A DNA stretch of 64,000 nucleotides from Hydra vulgaris (taxonomy: Eukaryota > Cnidaria > Hydrozoa > Anthoathecata > Hydridae), in NCBI RefSeq assembly GCF_038396675.1, contig NC_088932.1, forward strand, positions 30,733,501 through 30,797,500. The letters run 5' to 3'. A program made the translations under genes and the position numbers. The notes under the pieces are model-generated. The model made no database searches. It saw only the letters and a program-made list of their open reading frames with translations, and was not told the origin of the DNA. Positions within the stretch are counted from its first letter, which is position 1, and the number at the start of each line of letters is the position of its first letter. Of the stretch, positions 9,984 through 20,139 are shown piece after piece.

Positions 9984-10184
9984 CTAAGAATAATGATATG
10001 ACTGTATATAGTCTTCTTCGGATAATGAATAATCGCCACAACCACTGATTAGAAAAGGAGCATTTACTAAACAGATAATTTTATCAGTTTGGTTATTTAT
10101 CTCCTCGGTAGTAACTGGCCAGCGAAAAGTATTCTTCTCTTGCCCGTTAATCATACAATTAACTCTGATCCCAGTTATAGATAC
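9984..10184 (-). CDS. Transposase-like gene, exon 4 (C-terminus)
   Basis: The minus-strand exon starts after an acceptor 'CTTTTAG' (10185) and ends at TAG (9984-9986). It gives 66 residues, about residues 1073-1138 of the model. It begins 'VSITGIRVNC', has 'NTFRWP' in the middle and ends 'LSEEDYIQSYHYS'. The join to exon 3 is in phase 0 at GAG|GTA. The F-R-W-P core followed by a loop ending S-L-S-E-E resembles the C-terminal module I recall from uncharacterised long proteins of fish, amphioxus and corals. That recollection was not checked by search. The exon is too short and too divided to be found by ORF length alone. Confidence 0.7.
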   Translation of the reverse strand, partial: VSITGIRVNCMINGQEKNTFRWPVTTEEINNQTDKIICLVNAPFLISGCGDYSLSEEDYIQSYHYS

Positions 10185-10393
10185 CTAAAAGTATTAGCGC
10201 AACATTTAAAATAATATAATAAAGAGTTTATGATTTGTTTAATTTTGCTTACATTCAATAAAACTTGTAAAGTCTTATATAATGTCATTCTGAAATTATT
10301 TTTACATTTTATTTATATTCCTTTTATTTTAGAGCACTGTTTTGTAAAACAAAATAAAAACTTGAAACTAATATATACTTTGAATAATATTAC

Positions 10394-10646
10394 CTCCACA
10401 ATATATCCAATATTCCATTGTTTTTCATATGCAACAGCAACCCAATCATTCACTTTCCATACAAGACAAATTTCTTTTGCAAGATTGGCGATGTCTTCCT
10501 CATATTTATTACCATCTTCATTGTCTCCTGCCAGATTAAAGTCATCATTTTCGCCATAAACTTCTTTGTTATCGTTAACCTGACTATTTTCATTATTTTC
10601 TGTTGTCGGTTCTACCAGCTTACCTTTTCTTTTCAGGTTACTAAAT
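10394..10646 (-). CDS. Transposase-like gene, exon 3
   Basis: Acceptor 'TTGTTATAG' lies just above 10646 and donor GAG|GTAATA just below 10394. The exon supplies one base to finish the split Arg codon (AG|A) of exon 2 and then 84 codons, model residues 989-1072. It starts 'FSNLKRKGKL', runs through an acidic Asn/Asp/Glu-rich linker and ends in a small aromatic module with 'VNDWVAVAYEKQWNIGYIVE'. That module has the look of a Tudor/SH3-like barrel strand pair. The phase match on both sides and the natural continuation of the upstream 'SLFSR' segment support the splice call. Introns 3 and 2 are 209 and 158 bases. Confidence 0.7.
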
Positions 10647-10804
10647 CTATAACAATATCAATTGTACATATTTTTAAACATATGTAAACAAACACACAAA
10701 ATTATAACTTTCACCTAAATTTTAATTTCATATTTGTAAAAGAACTATTTAACAGTCAGAAACATAATCTAATTTGCAAAAGTTTTGATAGCAACAATGC
10801 CTAC

Positions 10805-13611
10805 CTTGAAAATAAAGATCTTATCTGTTGGCTAGTTACATATTGATCAGGCGGAAGTTCTCTCCTCAGCTGCATGTGAACCTGCTCAGGGCTCATTTTA
10901 TTACCTGATTCTTCTCCACGAATAAAGTATTTATGCAACAGTTCTTTCTGCTGATTTGAAAATCTAAAAGAACTTCGAACTGGTAATGCCCAACCTTGCA
11001 ATAGAAAAATGTTCATGCAATGTGGTTTGTCTTTTACGGAAGCAATGTTAGAGGATGAAGAAATTGGCATATTTAGTTGTGAAGTAATTTTCATCTTATG
11101 AACAAACAAGTTGCGAACTTTATCCAATGATGTTAATGATTTCGGAACTGTATGAAGACCGGATAGCATGTGTTCTTCTAACTCAGCATCGCTTTCAAAT
11201 GATAAAGTACAATTCATTTCAGTGCAAAATCTTAATGAATATAATTGCCTGTCACTTCTTTTCTGTTTTTCCTTAAGTGACTTGTTACGCTTAATTGAAT
11301 TATCTGTTTTGCTATATGGCAACAACAACTTAATCGAGGGTTGAATTTTAAGATTTCCATACTCTTGTTCAATTCCCTCACCGATATTGAAATAACGCCA
11401 CATCTTCATACTTTTCTCACCAAACTCAAATGAGTGATAGTTGCTAATGTTCTTAATCTTTGGTCCAGTAACTACAGTTTTATCATTGCTAATTTGAGCA
11501 ACTGCTTCTTTTGCATCTTTAGCGCCAAAACTATAATGCATAGCCTTGTGTATATCTTCAGCAGTCAAAAGATTATTACCAGAGTCAACGTAACTCCTTA
11601 AAATTGTCTTTACAACTGCACTCTCCCTGTCACATTGATCTTTTCCACAACAGGGTTCATTATAATCATATCTCAGCAACTTTATATCTCTCTCTTTGCA
11701 TACATTGTAGATTGCTTCAGCTGAAAGATTTCCCTGATAGCAGCCGGCATTATCAGATTTGGTAAACATTTTCTTGATATGCGGTTGATCAATTCTGAAT
11801 TGGTCTAAAACTGCAGTGGCTAACGAAACAACATCACCTATTCCCTGATCACACCTATACATTGAAGTAAAGTAAACACGTTTGAATAACTTTCCTGCTA
11901 TTTTTATGAAGAATATATCCACATGTAAACTCATTCCTTTCTTGCCAAAATACTCTCTTTGGCCCTCTCTGTATCGAACCGGAAGAATTTCTTGACAAAA
12001 ATCTTTAAGCCAGAAAGCAGTTTCATCGTTTAATTGCTTAAAAGCTTCGATTTTTGCCTTTTTCTGTTGAGAATCTCTCATCAGGTGTTTTATGTAGTTG
12101 AATATATCCTTTACAGCAATTACCAAATCATAAATAGAATCAGCATCGTCAGAATTTTGAATTGTTAGTTCTTTGATCATCTCGATAGCTTTGCACAAAT
12201 CATAGCAATCGGCACATACCACTTCTGATATCTCTGTGTTGGATTGAAGATTTTTTTCAGATGGATCTGATAAGGCATGTTTTGAGCTATGAGAAGAAAT
12301 GTTTGAGTCATTGACACTACAATTGGTTTGATAACTTGTTTTCAAATACCTTTTTCCTTTTTCAAGGGCAGCTTCGAGAGATTAAGAACTAAATCTTTGT
12401 GCCAATTTTTGTAATGTTTAAAAACCATTCATGCCTGAAGCAGTAACATCATCTAATCCAGCTAAGCTTTTTCGACTTGAAGGTTTTATTGCATGCAATA
12501 CTTTCCACAAACTTGAATCAGATAATGGTATATAATTGTTTTCACTACAACTTTTTCGATAGAACATGATAGCGTGGCTATATTTTGTTGTCAGTATTGC
12601 ATGCACTATCTTTTGTTCTTCACCGCTGTCGTATTTTAATTTGGTTATTCCATAAGCAACATCATGCAAAATACCGCTTGTAAATATAAAGTCTAAGAAA
12701 TGTTCACACTTTGTTTGATCAAGACTAGATCGAACGAATACTTTCTTTTCTGGAAATGCCAACCCTTTATGAGATGCATGCCATTTTCTTGCTGTTTCTA
12801 TACGATGTTTGGTACACTCAAATGTGTTCATTATAAACTTTTTGGTATACTTGGTATGGTCTAATAATGAGAGGATAACTAACTTTCCCATGGAATCACT
12901 TTGCTTATATACTTTCTGAGCACGAATAATTTCAATTGGGAGAGGGCTATTTATTTCATCAACATTTTTACTGTTAAGAAAATCTATAAGTATTTCCTCT
13001 TGTCCAGGAGCAACAGCTACCGCAAATTTTTTCTTTAATAAGTTTTCTAGGCGAACATACTTGCGTTTTAACTTATCTTTAGTAGTATCTTCCAGATATT
13101 CGAACTTCCTTTTTAATCTAAATTTTATTGGACTTGCATTAAGAACCTCAGTTACACTCTCACGGCTTCTTAGAGATTCGTCCAAAATCTCCTGTGAAAC
13201 ATTAATTTCACCGGGATCAAATTCTTCATCTGGAGTAGCAGGTGTCATATATGTTTGTTCTTGTTGTGTTTGTGTTTCTGTACATAAATTGGTGTTTTCG
13301 TTGACTCTAGATAAAGCAGTTTCTTGCTTTAAATGGGTAAAACACAGCATTGCACCAACTGAAAATACTTCATTGTATCGCTTTGACATTGATATGACGA
13401 CATGTATTGGTGACGCCCTTAAAGCGGGAGATTTTTTTCCTTTTATATTTAGATGGTGAGGATGAAAGCATGTTTTTGGAGGACTCCATGCAATACCAAA
13501 CGTGTACCGGTGAAAAGCACATATTTGTTCATCCTTTTCAAGATTTCTTTTAAGTCTATTTGCAATAAGTCCATTTTCTTCCCAAATATTATTATCGTTT
13601 AATCGCATGAC
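10805..13611 (-). pseudogene. Transposase-like gene, exon 2 (DDE catalytic core), with two in-frame TAA codons
   Basis: The acceptor is 'GTTTTTAG' above 13611 and the donor is TCA AG|GTAGGC at 10804/10805. In one frame it encodes model residues 53-987 with TAA at 12418-12420 and 12382-12384 (codons 450 and 462). N-terminal Cys/His pairs follow 'EQICAFHRYTFG' and 'TCFHPHH', suggesting zinc binding. The catalytic region has 'GMSLHVDIFF' (Asp about 617), 'KSDNAGCYQG' (Asp about 672) and 'YDYNEPCCGKDQC' (Glu about 704), a plausible DDE triad. A C2H2-like finger (Cys 848, Cys 853, His 866, His 872) follows. The end 'SAEQ'-like helix 'VTSQQIRSLFSR' runs into exon 3. Sequence between the stops still looks coding ('TLQKLAQRF', 'SLEAALEKGKRYLK'), so point mutations rather than frameshifts are likely. 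Confidence 0.75.
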
Positions 13612-13908
13612 CTAAAAACAATTTTTTAAACAATTATTAAGTGTGTCATTTAAAGCATTGTTTATAATCTGACTCTTCACGAAAAATGTTTACAAGTTTG
13701 AAATACATTGTTGTTATTATTAAAATACAATATTGCAAGAGTGTGATTAATTTAGTGATTATTTATTAAAAGAGTGAGGAATTAATTAAAAGAGCTATTT
13801 TTTTTTGTTTAAAGAACTTTGTCTCAAAATCTTATTGCAGAGAAGTTATAAAGTATGTAATTATAAAAATTATATTACAGTCTGCGTAAATTTAAAATAC
13901 ATAATTAC

Positions 13909-14064
13909 CTTTAAGTTGATGAGGTGTTTCTTAACATCAACATCTCCCAGCTGATGAATGTAGAACATTTTGTTTATAATTTTATGTTTTTTGAATGATC
14001 CACAATTTCCTTTTGAAAAGCAACAACAGTTTTCATAAAAATATTTGTTTTGTTTCATACTCAA
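13909..14064 (-). CDS. Transposase-like gene, exon 1 (N-terminus)
   Basis: Fifty-two codons run from an ATG at 14062-14064 to the donor AAG|GTAATTATG. A second Met is the third codon. The sequence has 'NCCCFSKGNCG', a Cys cluster likely to bind zinc, then 'INKMFYIHQLGDVDVKKHL'. Joining to exon 2 at AAG|GTC keeps the frame (phase 0) and places Val before the 'MRLNDNN' start of the long frame. The intron is 297 bases. A zinc-binding N-terminus would fit DNA-end recognition, by analogy with other DDE transposases. Whether translation begins here or further upstream is not certain. Confidence 0.65.
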
Positions 14065-14537
14065 CTAAAAACAAGTTCTATTTATGCAGTACCTATTTCT
14101 CAATAGCAATGATAAAATATCTACTCTATTTATGCAAATTTTAAAGATCGTTAAAATAAAGTTAAGACATTTTTATGGTAAAGTAAACAACCGCCCACTA
14201 ACTTGTTTCTCCACAATCGTGATATCAGCGATTCTTCTTCCATTCGATCACCACAAGTTATTTGGTTATGACGTAAATTTAAATAATTCACTTCTGATCA
14301 TGTATTGTTTTTTATTATTATTTATTTCAATTGTTATGATTTCTATATCATAGTCAGAAACGCTTAAATTTTTTCTTAACATTACGCGCAATGTTTTGTG
14401 TAATGCTAAATGCTAATTTTGGATGATAGAAATTTTATTGTGAGCGAAAACCTCATCTGTGTGTCCAAAAAAATATCTCTTCGTACTTAATCATTTTTAA
14501 CAATTTGTACCTTTATTTTTAACTTAATATCTAAAGA
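14065..14537. other. Presumed promoter side of the transposase gene
   Basis: This is AT-rich DNA between the gene's first ATG and the right TIR. It should contain the promoter if transcription starts inside the element. No clear TATA box position can be defended because the whole stretch is TA-rich. The + strand frame at 14084-14353 has no recognisable content. Confidence 0.35.
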
Positions 14538-15121
14538 TCACACGAATTTTTTTTATTATTATGTTAGGACCTTTTTGTATTGACAGTTGGATACGTTTAC
14601 ATTTTTACAAAACTAAGCGCCTCTGCCGTAATGGTTCATTTTGTAAGTATTCTAAAACATTTTTTTCCAATTTCAAGCCTTAATATATTAATAGGCCTTA
14701 GGTATCACATAACTTTCTTTGCATTTTTAGACTCAATACCTTTGATAATTTCAAATCCTAAAAGAAAAATTGTGTGCAACACTTCGCCGCTAGAATTAAC
14801 TCCGATTAAAAATTGACAAAACTGATTGATTTTGTACTTTTGAACTATGATAATTAGCCAACCGCACAGTGTCACGCACCTTTTTTATATTTTTTGGAGA
14901 GAGCTTTTGGGTTACGTCTGATATTAACTACAAAAGCTATGTGCAACTTTTTGCCTTGCCAAAAAAATGGGTTCAAAGGTGGCAAAAACTAATTTCTAAA
15001 AATTTTTAAAAAAATCTCAAAAATTTAAGCCCAGATTCCGAGTGAACGAAACATTTTTGAAAATTTTTTTTTTCCCCAACAGGTTTTTTCTATATTCTGA
15101 TCAATATACAAAAAATGACTC
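14538..15121. repeat. Right terminal inverted repeat of the 6-kb transposon
   Basis: Reverse complement of 9199-9779. It ends 'ATTGATCAGAATATAG' complement, then 'AAAAAATGACTC', then TTAA. It carries the mirrored 78-codon outward frame (14580-14816), whose translation differs from the left copy only at the last residue. Confidence 0.9.
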
Positions 15122-15125
15122 TTAA

Positions 15126-16578
15126 CTGTAACAATCATAAAATCTTAAAACTAAAACTACTTTTTTTGCCTAAATTGAAGTGGTCCAATCATAAACATCC
15201 GGCAGTTTTTTACATTCTGACTTTCAAGGATCTTTTCTTTACTGGGAAAGTAATGATCCTAAAATTTTAGTACCCACTTTTTAAAAATTTCTTTGATCTT
15301 TATTAAATTTTTCAATTTTTATATCAAAAACAATTTTTTGTTTCACTATCAATGCAGAAATTTAATTATTTTTAAATAATTTATTTAAAAAATAAATCAT
15401 TAAAAAAAAGAAAAAAATCATTAAAAAAGAAAAAAATCATTAAAAATGAAAAAATTCATTAAAAAAAGAAAAAAATCATTAAAAAAGTATTGAATATCAG
15501 CTTTGATAGAGAATCAAAAAATTGTTCTTATTTATATCTTTTCAAATTGTGATCGACCGAAACAGAAAAAAAAGCCGAAACCGAAATAAACTGGGTACTC
15601 AAATTTGGTACCAAAACCGACATTTCGGCAAATTTTTTACCGAAACCGATACCGACATTTCGGCTAGTCAAAATTAATTTTATTAGAAAAATTTATTTAA
15701 AAATGCATTTTTACATTTGTTGTTTTTTAAACTCGTATTATGTTAGACTTAATTACACATGTATGCCAAATTGAGACTTAATACATAAGTTAGCAATATA
15801 AATTAATAGCGAAATTTAACAACTGGTAGATTTTCTCTGCAAAACAAGATTTTATCGAGGTATTTTGTGAAAATTCTCAATATTTTTGTAAAAATTCTCA
15901 AAATTTTTTGTGAAAATTCTAAAAGATAACTGTTTTTCTAAATTGGATAAAAATCGGTTTCCGGTATGCTTTTCAACCGAAATTTCGCTTTATACCGAAT
16001 TTATAAAAAGTACCGAAACCGAAATTTCGGTATCGGTGTCGCGTTAAATAAGGGGAGTTTCTGAAACGCCAAATTCTAAAAAGTCGAAACGCCGAAATGC
16101 CGAAAAACCTTCTTAACTGAATAAAAAACTGTGACTATAACTGTAAAAAATAGTGTAGCTATAAATTTTGTATTGGTATGGCATCTGTGTGTCGTATACC
16201 AAAATAAGAGGAAAATCTGTCACAAATGTTAAATATAAAAAGATAAAAATTTGTTATCACAGCAAGAGTAAGTAGTCAAATTTTTGTTGTTAATTTTTTC
16301 TATTTGTTTCCTTATTCTGTGCTAGTTGACACAGATTAAAGATTAATTAATCTGTGTTTTTTCAAATCTGTTTTAGTTAACAAATACTAATGCATTATAC
16401 TAGAATGGCCTAATTTTTACCAGAAAAATTTGAGATGAAAGAATTTAAAGTTTTTCATTTAGCTTTTTTAACTTTAAAGTTTTACTTACTTTAATATTAA
16501 GTGATCTTTAAAATATTGCTGTTTCAATAGTATGGTTGATCCGTCACTTTGACAAACCTCAAGTACTTTATCATACTA
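15126..16578. other. No gene; low-complexity and CCGAAA-rich repeats
   Basis: Bases 15400-15490 are a drifting 'AAAAATCATTAAAAAAGA' repeat. Bases 15550-15670 and 15950-16050 are rich in 'ACCGAAA', 'ATTTCGG' and 'GGTATCGGT' words in both orientations, so the ends can pair. This resembles the ends of a non-autonomous repeat. No supported frame. Confidence 0.45.
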
Positions 16579-16579
16579 G

Positions 16580-16768
16580 TAGCTAGACTACAAAATAAAT
16601 TAATGGTAACTAGTAACTAGACTACAAAAAAAGTTAATGGTAACTAGTAACTAGACTACAAAAAAAATTAATGGTAACTAGTAACTAGACTACAAAAAAA
16701 AATTAATGGTTACTAGTAACTATACTACAAATAAAAAAATAATGGTAACTACGAACTAGACTACAAAA
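16580..16768. repeat. 34-bp tandem repeat, about 6 copies
   Basis: Units built on 'TAACTAGACTACAAAAA' plus 'TTAATGGTAACTAG' run head to tail, with copy-specific changes in the A-run length and a few substitutions in the last two copies. Confidence 0.85.
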
Positions 16769-16770
16769 AA

Positions 16771-17283
16771 TTGGTAATCTTTGCAACTTATGCTTTTTCA
16801 AATTATTACCTTGTTAACTCATCTAAAGAACAACTAGAAATAGTTTGTAATTTTGGTGGTGGTATTGGTACAAATTATGGTTTGAAAAACATATTTAATT
16901 TTGTTGATCATAAGAAAGGTATCAAGAAAGTGGGTAATTTCAAGAAAGCTTTTGTCTGGAGACACATTGGGCTAAAAAAACTCGTCAATTATTGCAAATA
17001 TCCTGTGCAGAAATAAATGTGCTGGAAGCGAAGTACATATTGCTGACAACTTACCTCGTTGTACAAACTCTGAGAAATTTAGTTTAAAACTTTTTTTGTC
17101 TAATATTAATGCCAATGATTATGCAATTACGTTGCAAACTGCAAATACAAATGCAACATTGCTTTTTTGATTTTTAATATTTTTTGTTTTTCATTAATGC
17201 GTAATCTTTTTAAAAATTTAATGCAAATGAACGTGATGTTAAGTTATTATGCATAGCTTTTCTATAGAAAAAATTATAGAACA
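16771..17283 (+). other. Unidentified open stretch (81 codons), then nothing
   Basis: A frame at 16771-17016 begins 'MVIFATYAFSNYYLVNSS' and includes a Gly-rich 'NFGGGIGTNYG' patch and basic residues. No family is recognised. After its stop, a second frame carries Cys and Ala-rich sequence to about 17170. It may be a decayed fragment of a mobile element or of a host exon. I would not call it a gene. Confidence 0.2.
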
Positions 17284-17539
17284 TACAGTATCGGACAAAA
17301 CGAGTGCAACCAAATAATGCTAATTTAGTTTCTTTATATAAAAGTGCTGCATTTTTTCAATTTAGAGAAATAACTAGGTAACTGTTTAGAGACAAAGTTC
17401 TTCAAGTTTTATTTATCACAAAGTTCATTATTATAAAAAGTTGATTTCCTTCTGGACAAAACAAGTGCAACTCGAAAAAATGTTTACCAAGCTGTATTTC
17501 GCTATCAATATTTCGTGGCGAATCGTTTGTTGTCGATCA

Positions 17540-18492
17540 CAGCCTTGCATCTGAAACTTTGTAGAACTGCTGCCCAGGCCTTTTGGATTTGTTCAAACAG
17601 TTGATCCTTATTACAAACACCTTCACGATTAATTGACGATCTCCCACAGGTTCTCGATAGGGTTGAGATCCGGAGATTGAGGCGACCAATCCATCACCGA
17701 TAGGTGGTTGTCTTGAAACCACTGCTTGACTACTTTTGCAGTGTGTTTCGGATCGTTGTCTTGCTGAAAATCCTATTTTATTGGCATATTCCATTCAGCA
17801 TGAGGTAACATAACATCTTTCAGGATATTTTTGTACATGAAACGGTCCATTATTCCATCGTTTCGATGTATTGGACCTAGACCGTTAGCAGAAAAATACC
17901 CCCAGACCATTACATTGCCTCCACCATGCTTCACGGTCTTATGGCAGTAACGTAAATCGAGGCGTTTTCCGGCCGGTAGACGTACACGGCAAATGCCATC
18001 GCTCCCAATGATGTTGAACTTCGATTCATCACTGAACAGGACAGTTCGCCATTTCTGCACATTCCAGTCAATATGAGATGTAGCAAACAGGAGTCTTTTC
18101 TTCTGGTTTTTTAGTGAAATCAGCGGTTTCTTTGCAGGGCGTCGAGAAAACAATCCGGCTTCAACAGCACGTCGTCTGATTGTTCGATCCGATACAGGCA
18201 GCTCTAATTGCTTTTGTATCTCGACTGATAATATCCAGGGATCCTTCTTGACGGATCTGACGATCATAGAATCCTCTCTAGAAGTGGTGGAACGCGGTCT
18301 TCCACCTTTGTTATCTGCTGCCAACTTCCCCGTAGAACGATATTTGGAACATAGTCTTGATACGGTCCTTTTTTTTACGCGATATTTATCACAAATACTT
18401 TTTTGCGACATTCCACTTACGTAATCGCCAATAATTTTCTTTCTTAGTTCCAATCCAAGACTGTTGGGAGCCATTTTTGCACTTGAAGTCAT
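17540..18492 (-). pseudogene. Tc1-like transposase, one stop and one frameshift
   Basis: The reading starts at ATG 18490-18492. It has an N-terminal paired-type helix-turn-helix region ('GMSQKSICDKYRVKKRTVSR'), a second HTH with 'GRPRSTTSRED', and the DD34E catalytic core: 'VLFSDESKFN' (first Asp), then '[11 protein letters not shown]' (second Asp), then '[11 protein letters not shown]' (Glu). The frame is cut by a TAG at 17773-17775 where Trp is expected before 'DFQQDND'. It shifts by one base after 'LWEIVN'. The last segment in the new frame ends near 17520. Both lesions make it inactive. The rest is close to the family's usual length of about 340 residues. Confidence 0.9.
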
Positions 18493-18799
18493 AAAAATAA
18501 TAAAAATAAATAATCACGCTTCTCAAGGCTTTACCGTGTTACATTTACCTTGTGATGCTACAATAATGCTTTGTGGAACACAACGTCTTGGTTGAATGTG
18601 GACTGTATTGATGTAATGAAACACTTGTTGTATTTCACTTCTTGTATTGATGTTCTTCGATAAAACACTTTGATAAAACTCACTTCGATAAACTGTCTTG
18701 ATAATACTGACTGATTGACTTCCATATACTGACTGAATTACATGTCGATTTACATTTCTCTTATATAGTAAAATGAACCTGTGTGAACCTGTTCTGGAA

Positions 18800-18920
18800 G
18801 ATTCTAGATGCTTCTTTTCGATGCTTCTGGATGCTTCTGAATGTTTCTGGATATTTCTGGATGCTTCCAGATGCTTCTTCTTGAAACTTCTGCATGCTTC
18901 TAGAAACTTCTCGAAACTTC
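18800..18920. repeat. Degenerate 'GGATGCTTCTG' repeat in the Tc1 leader
   Basis: About eight imprecise copies of 'GATGCTTCTGGA' lie between the transposase start and the element's right end. They produce the repetitive translation (SRSIEKKH/EASRNIQKH) of the frame at 18523-19029, which is not a credible separate gene. Confidence 0.6.
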
Positions 18921-19549
18921 CTTTAATTATTAAAAAACTTCCGTGACGTTGACACTGACCAGACTTAAGAAAATGAAACAAACCAAAAAGTTGCACTTGT
19001 TTTGTCCGCTGCAAAATGGCACTTGTCAACGAAATTCTACCTGTGTGCTGCCACCTGTCAGCTGATTGCTCATGTCATGGCATGCTATGACTCCAGACTC
19101 CTGAACTGTTTGCTGTGGTAGTATAGTTCGTTTCGTTTTTAAGACATGTAAAATTAGGAACACTTTTTAGCATTGTTCGATGTTGGTTGCAAATGTTTTG
19201 TCCAATACTGTACGTGTTGTAAAAAAATTAACACCCTATTGTAAGTCTATTAGAAAAAGGTTTGTGAGCAATTTATACTGGTGATGGGAAAAATTCATCT
19301 GATATAGAATCATGGGAAATTAATGAAATAGAAAAATTATATTTAAATGTTGACAATGTTGACAAAAATCGAGATTTAGACAGTAGCGGAGCTAGAAATT
19401 TTGATTAAATATAAAAATAAATAAGGATTATAAAATTAAATGCAAATGTTTTATTTTATTTTAATTTTTGAGTTAAGATTGTATAACAAAAGTTAAAACT
19501 GTTTTCTTCTTGCTTTTTCTTCTTGTTATTTTTTCTTCTTTGCATTAGT

Positions 19550-19600
19550 AAAACCATTAATAAGTACTTCAATATTTTTAAAGAACTTATTAATGGTTTT
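19550..19600. repeat. 16-bp perfect inverted repeat
   Basis: Arms 19550-19565 ('AAAACCATTAATAAGT') and 19585-19600 with a 19-base loop. Confidence 0.75.
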
Positions 19601-19733
19601 TAATGGATAAAAAAATTTTCGCAACTTCTATATGCTCAATCGATAATAATGCAAGATCGTGTAATCGAGTTCGACCAGTTCCTTTTAACTTTTTTTATTA
19701 TTTTAAGTTTTTAATCATTAAACAAACTAAGCT

Positions 19734-19786
19734 AGTTGTTAGTGTTGAAAGATCATTAAGTTAATGATCTTTCGACGCTGACAACT
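19734..19786. repeat. 24-bp imperfect inverted repeat
   Basis: Arms 19734-19757 and 19763-19786 pair with three mismatches around a five-base loop. It lies 12 bases before a MITE-like element. Confidence 0.75.
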
Positions 19787-19798
19787 GTTACTGGCATC

Positions 19799-20003
19799 CA
19801 GTACCGTGGCTACTTGGTCCGAGGGCCCCTTAAAATCCATCATAAGGGCCCCGAAGTTATAAAAAATTTGCCATTAGCTATTACTAAAAAAAAAAATGCT
19901 CCTTTCATTTGCAAAAAGGATCCTAACTTTGCAATTGGGCCCTCTAAATTCGCTGCCCCCCCCCCCCCATTGGGATGTGTGGGGCAGTCTAGCCACGGCT
20001 CTG
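19799..20003. mobile_element. MITE-like element, 205 bp
   Basis: The ends are inverted: 'CAGTACCGTGGCTA' on the left and the complement of 'CAGAGCCGTGGCTA' on the right. The interior is G/C-rich with GGGCCC blocks and a run of C. Related G-rich relics occur at about 22330-22525 and 26964-27417. No transposase is encoded. The open frames here (19814-20137, 19840-20124) come from the unusual composition. Confidence 0.55.
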
Positions 20004-20139
20004 CTGACAACATTAACACAACGTATACTTCTGAAAATTCACTTTCTAAACAACCATATTTATTTAGAATTGAATCAAAAATTTGTCTAATAGAAATTGA
20101 AGGAGTCAAATCAATTTTTTCCAAAGAAGTTACATGAAT

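Larger units (their letters stand above)
9131..15121. mobile_element. DNA transposon of about 6.0 kb with TIRs of nearly 600 bp
   Basis: Long terminal inverted repeats (left about 9131/9199-9779, right 14538-15121) enclose one minus-strand four-exon gene. The TIRs are about 99% identical over the stretches I compared by eye. On both sides the ends abut TTAA (9127-9130 and 15122-15125), as expected for a TTAA target-site duplication. The outermost bases agree only roughly, GAGCCGTTTTTT versus GAGTCATTTTTT. The left end carries about 65 extra bases between that block and the 'TATTGATCAGAATATAG' block. TTAA duplication is known for the piggyBac and Kolobok superfamilies, but the encoded protein looks like neither piggyBac nor any family I can name firmly. 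Confidence 0.85.
17286..19210 (-). mobile_element. Tc1-like transposon with IR/DR-type ends
   Basis: The element is flanked by TA (17284-17285 and 19211-19212) and bounded by inverted ends 'CAGTATCGGACAAAA' and its near complement. Each end has a second, internal copy of the 'GGACAAAACAAGTGCAAC' word, at 17453 on the left and ending at about 19007 on the right. That gives the double-repeat arrangement known as IR/DR. It holds one broken minus-strand transposase. Length 1,925 bp. Confidence 0.85.

Noticed and set aside
10230-10687. Two overlapping + strand frames
   Set aside because: They lie antisense to transposase exon 3 and its introns and have no domain.
12345-12420. Short intron or paired frameshifts in the transposase between codons 449 and 475
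   Set aside because: The only GT-AG pair gives a 37-base intron and the wrong frame downstream. A single unbroken frame with two TAA codons is simpler and keeps coding-like residues.
13061-13459. 132-codon + strand frame
   Set aside because: Antisense shadow of transposase exon 2.
18523-19029. 168-codon minus-strand frame upstream of the Tc1 transposase
   Set aside because: It consists of a degenerate GGATGCTTCTG repeat and the element's terminal repeat.
19814-20137. Three overlapping frames with poly-Pro/poly-Gly
   Set aside because: They come from the C-run and GGGCCC blocks of a MITE-like element.
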